Source: Phycomyces blakesleeanus NRRL 1555(-)
Taxonomy: Eukaryota; Mucoromycota; Mucoromycetes; Mucorales; Phycomycetaceae
Direction: 5' to 3'
Assembly (NCBI RefSeq): GCF_001638985.1
Contig: NW_017265142.1
Span: forward strand, 1,294,572-1,358,571
DNA length: 64,000 nucleotides
Part shown: positions 51,125 through 63,172 of the stretch, in pieces
Position numbering within the stretch: the first letter of the stretch is position 1
How the letters are laid out: each line of letters starts with the position of its first letter
Made by a program: the position numbers and the translations under genes
The notes under the pieces: model-generated
Told to the model about the DNA's origin: nothing
The model's database searches: none
What the model saw: only the letters and a program-made list of their open reading frames with translations

Positions 51125-52576
51125 TTATGAGAAGGACTCAATCAAATCTTCGACGGCTTCTTTGGTACCAAAGATGAGACCAACGATGCCCATCACAACA
51201 ATCAGGGCACACCATGCAAGCTCGTAGAAACGCTTGTTGCGCCAGCCAGTTAGCTTGAAGTAGAACAAGACTGGGAAAATGAAGATGAGGGCACAGTTGG
51301 CAAAGGCACCAATCAGAGACATGAGGTTGTCGAAATGGGGTACGACACAACCAATCACACATACGACGGCTACAATTAGGATACGAAGAGCGGCACGGAT
51401 AAAGAACTCGCCCCACTTTCCGAAGCGTTCGACAGAGATGTTGAACATGTCTTCGACGTCGAGAGAGAAGGAAGTCATCAAGATAGGAGCAGCCATGAGA
51501 ACGTGAATGGTCATCAAAACGATAGCAACAATCTGGGGAGGTCCTTCGGGGATACTGTTGTAGATCGGGTTAACAACGGTATCACCATAGACATAGTAAC
51601 CAGGAACAGCAGTGACAAAGTACATCAGAACACAGGTGGTCAAACCGCCGGCAACAACTCTGGGCCAGAGATTGGGTTCTCTCATTGACTTTTCGACATG
51701 AGGGTAGACGGCATTGCCACCGAATGAAAACGAAATAGTACTGAGGGCAATTGGGAACTGCTCCCAGATTACACCGTCATGATGAACGTTGATCTGGTTC
51801 TTCTCATCCACACAGGCCATAACCAAAACGATGACGACAACGATGACAGTTGCAGAGGCACCAAAGGCACTCATCCAGGCAACTTCTTTCATTGATTTGA
51901 CGAGAATAAAAGGAATGGCGACAATGGCAGACGAGATAATTGTCCAGGGAATCGAGCCGATTTCACCGACGGTGCCTTTGCACAATTGATTGAGGTTCTG
52001 GCCGGAGAGGACCATGTAGAGGACTGGAGCACCAAGCAAAATCCAGGCGTTGAAGAAGAAAGTAACCCAACCACCAATCACACCAAATGATTCGGTGGCA
52101 ATGGCTTTGTAGTTGACAAGTCGTTTCGTGGTTTTGCTTGCGTAAAGGCAGCGAATGAGTAGAATACCGGTATATACTGACATCGACCAAGACAAAAACA
52201 GGATGAAGATACCTACATTAATAAAACAGAATTGATGTTAGAAATTTAAAATCGATTGATTGAAATAATATGTTTATATAAAATAAGAATTTAACATACC
52301 GATCCAGCCACCCTGTCTAAGGGCATAAGGAAGTCCGAGAGTACCAGTACCGGCTACAACACATACGACGTTGAAATAAGCAAGGAAAGCAGATCCCTTG
52401 TGTTCTTCGCTGCTAGGTGTTACAGAAGCTTCATAGTCTCTGGCTATTATAGATAGAAAAGATTATTAGAGCTGAATTGTATATAAGTTATAAAGTATAA
52501 TTATATACTCACTGCTTTGGTTATTCGTAGACAGTGAGTCACTAAATGTAGCCCCTTTCTTCTCTTGAATGGACAT
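51125..52576 (-). CDS. amino-acid transporter, AAAP family (Avt/SLC36-like)
   Basis: Three exons: 52576-52513, 52443-52300, 52212-51125; 431 residues. The start of the transport core is typical of the amino acid/auxin permease (AAAP) family: NVVCVVAGTGTLGLPYALRQGGWIGIFIL. About eleven hydrophobic spans follow, with the SFSFGGNAVYPHVEKSMREP segment that marks span 6 and its loop. AAAP proteins move neutral amino acids with protons across vacuolar or plasma membranes. The polar N-terminus is short (about 45 residues) and lacks the long tail of Avt1. Exon 3 is markedly GC-richer and uses C-ending codons, suggesting high expression. Substrate and membrane location are not evident from sequence. 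Confidence 0.92.
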
Positions 52577-53196
52577 TTAAAAGAGGTGGAGTAAGATGAA
52601 ATAGGGTAGAAGATTAGGAAGAAGTATAAAACAAAGGATATAAAACAAAATCTAAATTGACATTTGCTTCTTTTTATATTTGACTGGCAATTTTTTTGTT
52701 TTTTTTTTGTTTTGTTTTTTTGTGTATCAGATAAAGTTTGGTTGCTAGGAGATCCAATGAACACAGTGTTTTCCTAATTTAGAATGCTCTCCAAGGTCTC
52801 AAGTCATATGCTTCTACCGGCGCGTTTATAGTAGTTGTGCTCTGTAGACACAAAAAAAATTGTGTGTGTATGTTTAGATTGGCATTCCGCCCCGGGGCAA
52901 GTTACTCCTATTTTAATAAAGAAAATAAAAAAAATGTATAACATTATAAGAGGAAAAAACATCAGATTAGGTTTTCCCACCCTATAGATGACCAAGATAT
53001 ATTTCACACGATACAGTAGTAATTTTCCCTCGGTCATTTTATATATATACTTCAGAACAGCTTACATATATACATATATATGGTAAAGTAGTCCTTAAAA
53101 AAAAAGGTAGCCTTCTGTCATGACAACCAAAATATATTTAAAAAAAAATGAGTGGATTAGGTCTAGTCCGATTGGTTGACACCACCGTTGACGCCA

Positions 53197-53203
53197 TGAG
53201 TCA
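53197..53203. promoter_or_regulatory. Gcn4/AP-1-like TGAGTCA site upstream of the transporter
   Basis: TGAGTCA (TGACTCA on the gene strand) about 620 bp before the transporter ATG, in a locally G/C-richer block that also has an ATTGG box at 53171. Gcn4-type factors activate amino-acid metabolism genes through this heptamer. A single copy at this distance is weak evidence. Confidence 0.3.
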
Positions 53204-53730
53204 GTAAGACAGGCTGCTAATGATTAGTTGGCTGGGCCATTATTGTGAGTACACCAAGCGGAGAAGAGGCGGTAAACAGAATGAGCGTTGTGTGTGTATT
53301 GGTGGGTGTGTTGATGTGGGTGTCTTTTTTTTTTATTTATTTATTTACTTTATTTTTAATTTTTTGCTGTAGCGAGTGAAAATTATTTTTATTATAAAAA
53401 AATTCTCTACTTCTATATGTGTGTATAAGAAGTAGGTTAATACATAATAGACATAGACATAGACACAGATGCAGACGCAGACGCACAAGAAGCGTGTTTC
53501 TTTTGCTGTACTTCAAGGAACCAGCCTGATTTGAGTAGATGAATGCTAATATATCCCCGTGATATAATGTACATAATAAGAATCGAAATGGCCTGGTTCG
53601 ATTAAAACAACAAAGATAATAAGAACAGCAAGAAACCATAGAAAATTAGTCTGCCTATTTGATTCGGAATTCTCACGATAATGAGAATTAGAGATAGGGA
53701 ATTGGATAAAGATATTGAGCAACATAACAA

Positions 53731-53779
53731 TAATGATAATGATAATGATAATGATAATGATAATGATAATGATAATGAT
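53731..53779. repeat. (TAATGA)8 hexamer repeat
   Basis: Eight tandem copies of TAATGA in intergenic DNA. Confidence 0.9.
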
Positions 53780-54173
53780 TTTTATTTAATGAGTCTGTGT
53801 ATCTATGTGTGCCTCTCTCTCTCTCTATCTGGCTGTCTCTCTGTGTATATATGTATATATAATTATAATGATAGATCGTTATGTACATATATAGTAGGCC
53901 CAGGATTAAAATAAAATAAAGAAAAAAGTGATTCGATCGCCAATTGGACGATTCTCCATACCCACTGATACTGATTTTGATTAGACATTTTAGGAAATAA
54001 TTTTTGTATAGTAATTTATTTTTTATTTTTTAATCTCATCTTATTGGCTAATGAGATTAAAACACTACTTTATTTTTTTATTCAACTTTTTTATCCATAT
54101 GTAGTTAAAATATTCTTTTATTCTATTTTAATTTTTTTTTATCAATTATTTATTTATTACTTTTAATATTCTT

Positions 54174-54195
54174 GGGGGGGGGGGGGGGGGGGGGG
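54174..54195. repeat. poly-G tract (22 G)
   Basis: Uninterrupted run of 22 G in strongly AT-rich DNA. Confidence 0.9.
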
Positions 54196-54465
54196 ATTCA
54201 ACTCATATCAGATGATTTTCAATTATATAATGAATATCCTCTTCACAAGTAAACAATCTATAGCTGTCTTGGTATTTTTCATATATATTTACTTGTTTGA
54301 TAGCAGATACTGTATCAAATCAAATATCTTTTTGGTAGACAAGGTAAGGAGCTGTTCCCAAAATAAATAAAAATAGTTGACTATGATTTAATCCTTATAA
54401 ATATACCTACATCAGCTACATTAGCCTGTGTATGATTAAGTGATTAAATCAAGAATAATAGCAGA

Positions 54466-54500
<35 letters not shown>

Positions 54501-57500
54501 CGATCTACTGGTAATAACCATATTGTTTACTTGATTAATTGAGCACTATCCTTCTTTATATTATAATATAGTATTTTAAAAATAAGGCAATTTTTCTTTT
54601 TCTTTAAAGTATATCGTAAACACTCGTTAATCCACCGTCCCACATCGTCAGCTAAACATATTGTGCTTAGGACTTTGATAAAACTATACAAAGCTTAACT
54701 ACTTTTATTAATTTATTTTAAAAAATATTGGAGCTACTAAACTATACTCAATTCTACCTTTTTCTATCTCTGTGTATGTGGGGTGGAAAGTTATTTTTTA
54801 TGACTATAAACTTGACTTTATGGTTTGTACTTAAAAGACGTGTAGTAAAAAATAAAGTGGTCTGTTTAAATAAATATCTCGATCATTACGTAAATTGATC
54901 TGACTTGTTCACTTAATTAATTAGTATACCTTAAAGGGTCTCATTAGCCGTATCTATTGCATGAGTATAAGAAGAAGAAAAGAAGCTCTTTGGTATAAAT
55001 TGGTCAAGTGATTTATTTCTTTGTGTGTATGTGTATATTAGGAATCAGCCTTATAACATTTAAATACATATATTTATGGTCCAATTGACGATACAGATCA
55101 GGATAAAGTCTATTTTTTTTCGATCTGAAGAATATTTCTTTTTTTTAAAAAAAAGACATGAATATTCGATGATGCTAAATGGTTTGTCGTTATGAGTGTT
55201 TGATGGGCAGAAAGCTTCAGATGTATGGATTAAATTTTACTTTACTCTTGGAATCGACTAACGTCTGTCAAATAGACAGCCCCTCTTTCCATAACAGACA
55301 TTGGAATCTAAACGCGAGCCAATTAAGCCATGATGTATAAATCCAGGAGCATGCAGTTTGTTTGAATAGAACATAACAAAATAACCTAAAATAAAAAATT
55401 ACAATTGTACAATTGTACAATACAGTTTGCCTAATTCTTATTTTTCTATTAATTTATTCGTTTTTACTGGTACAAATCTTATTGACAACAATGATAGGCC
55501 AAGTTTCCAAAAAGTCGGCTTCCGTCAATAGCATCCTTGCCAAACATTCAGATTTATAAGGTCTCAGACTCCCCAAGTGAGTGATTACCAGTAGTTGCTA
55601 TCTGAGTTTACCTCTACGTGCTCGATATTTGTTGTATCAAAAAGGGGAATGGTGGAGATTTTGGGAAGCAAACACGCGCAGACTTTTGAAGATAGAATTA
55701 TATTCTTATATCAGTATGAGGAAGAAGATAAGCTCTGAGGTACGTCTTGATTCGGTTAATTATGATTGCTGTAAAGCTTTTTCTGTAATATTAATTGCTT
55801 CCGGCAATGTCTCTAGAAAATTTAAGGGTCCATATTCCAAAAATTCATGTTTGAACTTGTGTACTTTATTGTAGAGCTTACTACAAGATGATATATAATA
55901 TGGCTTTATGAAACCCAAATGGTGTAACTCCCGTGAATATGAGAGTAGCTGCGGTAGTGGTGGTTAATATTGGCTCTACATGTGCACCTGTTTTTTATTG
56001 TATTTTATTTTGTCCGTCGTAGTTTGTGGTTCTGTTGTCTTGTTTAATCTGGTGGGTATGCTACATGACATATTAAGTTTTTAAATTATTAGTGTAAGTT
56101 ATACAGATCTTGTAATGGTGCACGAGAACTTTCAAGTCGCCCCAGGAAGAACACAAAGAGTTTCAGTCAATGTTCTCCATGTACGAGGGTGAGTTATGCA
56201 ATCACCCGGTTTGTACACAATCTGGAGCTGTCTCATATGCAGCTATTGGTTTGGGTGGGCGGCAAATTTTGCCGCAATGATGTTCCTGGAAGCAATAAAA
56301 TTGAAACCATGAGAGTTTTTTGATACCTTTCAATTAATAGCAATGCATGTGTAGCTGTTTGTGGTCTACATGTAGGGGATAAGATCAGTGGCTATTATTA
56401 TTATGTAGGTAGTTTTATATTGTATAAATATATTATGATGTGTGGTGCGCTCCTTTCTTTCTACCATTCTTGGGTTATTCGACGGCTTTGATTAGAGAAC
56501 AATATGATATACAGCATACTTACGTGAAAGATGATTGTCGTATAGGGAAATTGGCCAACGCGTAGTTTTGGCTTCATCTCAGCTCAAGAGTCAATTAATT
56601 CACTCTGATCAATAATGAAAAAATAAAAAGCCTATAAGCTTCAGGGCAACCATTCTCATCAATAATATATATCTATAAAGAAAGAAATAGGGTATGTAGT
56701 CATGTTAAGCTCTAAAGGTTTTAAATAGAGACTTTCTCTCTTGTAATGTTTTTGGAACGAAAATATAAGAATATAAACATGTTTTCGGAGCAGTAGGTGA
56801 CAAGGTTTCTAGAAACACGACGAAGTTTCACTTTAATTAGTCCCAGTTCAATTTTTTGATTGGACATGTATGTTGTTCTCAATTGGGTGACATGATTCGC
56901 TTTTTGATTAGCTGCGATAATATTTTTATTATTGTTGTTTGCTGGATTGACTGTATATACGTATTTTAAATAGATTTCAAACTGCGTCTTGTCTGTGAAA
57001 AAGATTAATTGATTGGTTAAATTGATCTTGAAACATCTTATACTATACCCCCAGAAAAAACAAATGAAACTAATATGTATATCCTATCTTTCTTTTGATT
57101 GGGATTCAAAATATTGCAAAACTTCTTATTTAGAAATGAGTATTTTCTTGGGTCGCATTTTTTGCCACACCATAATAGAATTCACCTTTAGATTGGTGTA
57201 ATTTGCTTTAAAGTTGGTGCTACTAGATCATTATTATTATTTTTATCTTATTTTATTTTATTTTATTTAGATGTATGATAAAATGGTCCATTTTGTGCCC
57301 TGATCGGAATTGAAGCTTTTTGTGAGAGTAGCTTTATATTTCAGAGAAGTGGGTTTATTAGGGTCCTGGTTTATCTCTCGAAACATAAACCAATATTAGT
57401 ATCGGTGTAGCACGAGCAAGTGAAAGTGTGTGTATTTCCTTTTTATTTAAAAGAAAGTGTTCTTAAATATCCTTATGGTCGATTATAAAATAAAACAAAA

Positions 57501-58304
57501 TACGCGTAGATCTTCAAGATATTGTCTACGTGAAAGGATTAATGAAACCCGGATAACATATACCCAAGCAATTGAAGAAAGGTTAATCAAATAAAGGCGA
57601 TCATCTTTCTCTTTTGTTTTAAACACAGAGAGAAAGAACAGTCTTTTTTCCTGTCCTTTTCGTTTTTGAATAAAATGTTAATCCTAATTAAGTCTACTTA
57701 TATTAATCTTTAAATACAAGACAAGACAATAAAGCAAAGTTTCCTATCTTTGATCTATCAATTGAAGCAGTCCAAGGGAATCACATTGATCGGACATCTT
57801 TTTGGACTTTAATTGTTCCCTCTGTATCGTTATTGTCTTCTTTTTTCTTTTGTATATACAGTAATATAGTAGGTATTGTTTTATCAGGCTGAGCAATATC
57901 TCACTCGACTGTATTTCTTGTGTGGCCAAAAGTTCATTGGGTGGTATAATCAATTGGTTGTGAGTTTTGAATATTTTTTTATACTTTTCATCACGCGTGT
58001 TTCTGGCTTGTTCATATTTTTTCACTGGGAGTCCAACATACAATGTTCACCTAAAATAGGTTTTTGAATTGAAAACCAGAATAATGATAATTGAATATCA
58101 CCCTAAGCTTAGTGTATGCTAGAAGTGCCAAAGTTACAAGCCCTTCGAATCAATCATGTTAATATTTTTCTACAGTGTATTATGTTTGGAAATAATTTTA
58201 TATTATTATTATTATTATTATTTATACCAAAAGTGACTTGAACTGATTATGACATTTTTCGGGATCTTTGTAGAGTGTTATGAAATAATATGTAATCCGG
58301 ATTA

Positions 58305-58321
58305 GGGGGGGGGGGGGGGGG
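58305..58321. repeat. poly-G tract (17 G) next to the Fanzor relic
   Basis: Run of 17 G ending about 75 bp before the first recognisable Fanzor-like codons. Confidence 0.85.
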
Positions 58322-58394
58322 TTGTTACTGGCTACATATCTATTTTTTCAAGGCATCAATAAAAGCAACAGGGTGGAATCCAGAGTTCCTTTGA

Positions 58395-60290
58395 CCCCTA
58401 CAAGACCTTATTACTAAAGTCCACACATCTGTCTCCCGCACCTACGCACTAAACAAGCACATCTTCCTTGCCGAGCTGACACGCAACCCTTCCTTTGACT
58501 TAAATAGATGTATTAATCAAGCTTTTTTTGTCGGGGTGTTTCTTTCGTTAATTGGCTGTAATATTGGCTCTTCCCGCATAACAGAAAGAACAAGGCTGAG
58601 CTGTGAGCTCATATCCCGCCACAACAATACCTATATTCATAACAGCTCCTATACTCGCATCTCCCTCCTAAACGCTCCCCAAATTGCTATGTACGAGGCC
58701 ACAAAAATCCACGCCGTCTACATAGTCAATATCAAGCTGAGGTTTGGGCGGCATCTCCACTGAGTGATTGATATAAAAAAAGACGGCGAGAGCTTACCCA
58801 ATATCTGCATAGACTTGGATCAACCGAGGAACAAATCAAAATAATGCTAACAAATCATATCTTCGAATCCACCGGGATGTGCAAAGAAGAAGTATCAACT
58901 CTCCAACTTGAAAATATCTTCACTGATGAGTGATACAGAACAGCCTTCATGGCAATCTCTCCTATCTTGACTACCTATTAAAAAATATACAGGTTCTGAA
59001 AGGACTCTATCTACTATGGCCCAAAAGACTCTCCACACAACCACTTCCTCGCCTTCTTCCGTATGTTCCAAGCCTTAGAAAATCTTGGGTATATATCCTT
59101 TAACTGCTTCTCTCTTCGCCGATATTGGTCACCAGGCTACATTCAGATTGACACTAAGATACTATACCAACAGCTCTTGAGAAGAACTTGGTCAGAAGAA
59201 TTGGATAAGCTAGAGCTGTGGGGAATAGTGGTGGACTTGGACGAAAATGATTTCCGTGACCAGCAGAACGGCGTGATGAAGTTCAGAGGAATAATTCAGA
59301 CCAATGGTGTTGGTATTTTCATTATCAAGCAGAACCAAGGCACCACCCAAGAACCATGTTCAAGAAGGACTACCACAATCAACCCTGAAGACATTCCTTA
59401 CAGTCATGACTTGTCCCCAGAACAGCATGAAAGAATCCGCGGGCGTTGTGTCCTTATCGATCCTGGAAGAAGAGACCTTTTATACTGCATGCACTAAGAG
59501 TCTACGGCTGAAACGCCGAGATGTTACCGGTACACCTCCAACCAACAGAACATCAGACTCAAGAGAACCAAGTTTCGTCACATTCTTCAGGATGTCAAAG
59601 CTCAAGCCCCCAATGTTATTGCTGTAGAACTTGAAATCTCCCAAACGTCGGGACAAGCAAATAACACCGCAAACTTTGCCTTTCATACTTCAGTCGAAGA
59701 AGCCAACTTCTCTATCTTCTCTTCTTTTTATACTAACACCTTAAGTCATACCAGCAAAAGACCCTTGTTCTGCAAGCTTCCCCTCGCTTCATACATCAAT
59801 CAACATAAATCCAACAAACGTCTGGCCAAGATTGTGTCTTTGTTATGGAAAACTGGTCTGCCCCTCATAATAGATATCACGAACCAATCGAGGGTGTAGG
59901 AATGAGGAAGTTACTTTATAAACATGGACTTTATGTCTGTTTGATCAATGAGTATGCTATCTCTAGACACTGTCGGAAGCGCTGCCAACCGTCCCTTTGA
60001 ACCTTCAAGCAAGTTTTCGGCCCTCGTCCATATTGTCGCACCCAAATGTCAACTGTGACACGCCATGATCGGTTAAGGTAAATACAACGACTACTCTATT
60101 TTTATTATCATTTATTCTGACAAGTCCTTTTAGATGTACCAATCAAAATTGTTTAGAGAACACAGATCGGTCACAGGTTAGACATCGTTTGTGGAATCAA
60201 GATCTTGCTGCTGTCCTGAACTTCCAAAATATACTTAACTACCTGAGACATAATGGTACTATATCTAAAAAGCTCGGCCGTATCGTTTAG
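58395..60290 (+). pseudogene. decayed Fanzor (eukaryotic TnpB-like RNA-guided nuclease) gene
   Basis: A degenerate gene read in three successive frames. Frame A (58395-58760) gives an N-terminal helical part (LQDLITKVHTSVSRTYAL). Frame B (about 58764-59835) gives the central part, with WGIVVDLDENDFRDQ, MKFRGIIQTNGVGI and the RuvC-I motif CVLIDPGRRDLLY (Asp codon near 59459), then AVELEIS (RuvC-II-like Glu near 59627). Frame C (59836-60077) gives ENWSAPHNRYHEPIEGVGMR, INEYAISRHC and FGPRPYCR. After a 56-nt GT-AG intron (60078-60133), LRCTNQNC completes a zinc-ribbon-like Cys set and RLWNQDLAAVLNF carries the last RuvC Asp. This order matches Fanzor proteins, transposon-borne relatives of TnpB. 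In-frame stops lie at 58761, 58931, 58979, 58997, 59495 and 59998, and there are two frameshifts, so it cannot encode a full product. Confidence 0.85.
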
Positions 60291-63100
60291 AATGGACGTA
60301 TTAGAAGACAAGCAGAAGAATATATTTAGGATGGGTTGTCGTTTGATACAAAAACTGACAGGAATTCAAAGAAGATTAAAATATTTCCTCCTGACTACCG
60401 CCCAGGGCTCCCCCGAAATACCATTGGTAAGCTATTATATTTGAATAGTTTTACTGTCTTTAGTTCTTGTACTGGGTTGAAGGGGTTAGGAAAAGATGTT
60501 TTTCATTGACTATAAAAACACGGTGGCGTAAAAAGTGGGATAAATATATAAAAGAGAGAAAAATTGGTACTTAGTTAAAATTACTCTTGCCCAGGTAACT
60601 CACTGTGTAATTGTGTTTCCAATTGAGACGAACAATAAGGACAAGTAAAGTGACAAGGATCTTCTTTAGACTAGCTTAATATTTAAAAGAGATTACTTGA
60701 TGACTTTTTAAAAGGCATGAATAAAGTAGTTTACTGACTGAAATATTTCTTTATTCGAGAAGAATCTAATTGCATTGTCTAACAACATAGAAATTTGAAG
60801 AATTTCTAATTTTTTACTTTCTCTATTTCTTAAATCATATCAGCTAAGAAAGATGTATAATAATCCTTGGAAATCAATTTGCTATTTAAATTTTAAAAAA
60901 TGGATGAAAATTTTGTTTTTTTTTACTACATAAAGCTTTGACTGTATCAAGGATATCAGATAATGTAAAGAATTAAGCAGCATTGAAAACCCTGGAAACT
61001 TAAGAGACTTTAGAGACTTTGAAGGCTTTACATACTTTAAGAGTTATAAAAGTTATGGGATCCATAATGACTTTAATGGCTCTAGATGCTTTAAAGACTT
61101 CAAAGACATCAAAGTTTTTAAACAATTCAGATATCAGAAACATTTTTGTTATCATCATATACATGTTATTATGCATATACTATATATATAGTAGTACCTG
61201 TGGGCCCAATTGAAATAAACAGTAGATAAGTAGGTAAAGTTAGAGATAAAATTGCATGCCATATAGCAATTGAGTTTACACAAGAGAACTACTGGCCATC
61301 AATACAGCTTTAGAAATTTGAAAGGATTTCATAAATTTAGACAAACGGGTAGTCCAAACGGGTAGTAAATACTTAAAATTGATAACAGTATAAAAAGCAT
61401 ACAAGAAACTGTATAGAAGTATTATCATAAATGTTAGAATATGAGTATGAAATATATGAAATAAAGAAAAAAGAAACTAAACAACAAGTGCAATTATTGT
61501 TATTTTATTTGAACCAAGGTTTTCTCTGTCTTAGAATAGTATGTTGAAAGCTTGAAAAAAAGTGGGCCATTTATGTAAATGAATTTATTAATATACTTAT
61601 CAGCTCTTCTTTATAAAATAATCCACTCGATCTTAAAGAAAGAGTATTAGATCAAATAAAAGCTGTAATAAATACTACAACTCAAACATTTCCTAGTTCT
61701 TTCATGAATAAGTACTCAGTGTGGTTTCAATAGACAAGAAGACGATAAATACGGCAATTTTCAAAACAAAAAAGGTTGGATAGTCTAATGACTACTACTA
61801 CCAAAAAAAAAGGCCTCAAAATATCACTCAAACATATTTTGAGACCAAATCTCTCGGCAGCGTAGTCGAATTGGAACTGGTATCTATCAACTTGGTTAGA
61901 CTGAAAACTTCTTCTTTTTTTCCTTTCTTTCTTGTTGCTTCATATTAATTTAAACCCTTAAACGGAAAGCTTATTTCTACCCAATCAATTGAGTATAGAG
62001 CTATTGTATATTTTATAAAGAGAAGTAGAAGAAATAATTTTTAGGGATCACTACTAGGGCAGATATTTTATCATCTGATGTATGAAAACTGATATGAGCT
62101 TTGATATATATGTATATTAACTTTTTTGAGGATAATACTCTAGATATTATTAATTAAAAGCAGCAAAAACCAAAAGAAATCATCTATATCTTTATTGAGT
62201 TAATTAAAGTGTTATTACCCTATTTTTTCAACACAAATCCGCCTGAATAAAGAAGAAATCGAATCGAGAGCTTGATAAAATACACAAATCGAATCACACA
62301 GACCTCTTGTGAGCTTACAAACAGCTTGGAGACAGTATGACTTTTACTTTTTTTTCTTTATCCGTTAATTTTAGAATGTTCTTAGAATTATCTAAATAGA
62401 TCGGAAGACAATCTTCTTAGATTTTAGTAACAAAGATTAGTATGTTATCAATAATAGCTATTTTATTTAGGAATATAACCTATAAACTTCAGACACAATA
62501 TTCTATTTCCTATCATAGGTAATACTTTAAAGAGTACTATAAGCTTTTTTCAAATATTATCATTAGAGTCATAACATCTTTCTTATAATGAGCAAAAATA
62601 AAAAAGAAAAAAAACTTAATAAGTTAACGGATACATGTAAAGATATACATCTTCTACTAAAAAATATATATATTTTCTATCTTGTTCAAAATACACTTGT
62701 CAAATTAAATACACATTCTTATTGGCTATATTCCATTTTTTCAATATGTCGTTTTCGATCTGGGTTGTTCTTCCAATGCTATAACACAGCCAAAATTGGT
62801 CAAATCCACTGGGAATCGTAAACGAAGATAAAAAAATAAAAAGAGGATAGAAAGATAGATAACTTTTATTGAATGAAATAACGCCCTCTTTTACATCTTT
62901 TCTAAACCTACTCAGCCATTATAAATGTCTGTTTCGGTTTCTATTCTACTTTTGTTAAGCTATGTGCTTTCTAATTCTTTTTTGAGCAAAAGGAAATCAC
63001 TTCGGTCGTCGTTCTCAAAAGAGAATTCTGTGTAATCGTCATCCTGATTGGCTGACAAGAATTCGGGCACGACAAATATTTGCGAAAAAGATGGAAAAAG
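60291..63100. other. Fanzor downstream flank and AT-rich desert
   Basis: Immediately after the Fanzor stop, the same frame stays coding-like for about 45 codons (one stop at 60330) and ends at a good donor, ATTG|GTAAGC at 60426. The rest is very AT-rich. It includes a degenerate 9-nt periodic stretch at about 60995-61110 and short frames (61019, 62588) with no recognisable motif. No terminal repeats of the Fanzor element were identified. Confidence 0.45.
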
Positions 63101-63172
63101 AGGTCTCGCCGAGATTTGAACTCGGATAATGAGAATCAGAATCTCAGATGCTAACCATTACATCACGAAACC
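63101..63172 (-). tRNA. tRNA-Gln (anticodon CUG)
   Basis: Minus-strand cloverleaf of 72 nt without intron. The acceptor stem GGTTTCG (63172-63166) pairs with CGAGACC (63108-63102), with one T-G pair. The anticodon stem GAGA/TCTC closes a seven-base loop TTCTGAT, giving anticodon CTG (CUG), glutamine. The T arm CCGAG/CTCGG encloses TTCAAAT, and GTTCAAATC fits the internal B box. The D-arm region contains GTAATGGTTAGC. All arms form, so this is likely a functional gene. It is the only structured RNA gene I could find in the window. Confidence 0.93.

Larger units (their letters stand above)
52577..58394. other. gene desert, repeat-rich
   Basis: About 5.8 kb without a supported gene. It contains the transporter promoter, a TAATGA repeat at 53731-53779, a G22 homopolymer, AT repeats near 54470, an open Cys-containing segment at 56093-56320 without a start, and a G17 run just before the Fanzor relic. 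A GC-richer piece near 55490-55870 encodes broken frames that I cannot assign. Confidence 0.5.
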
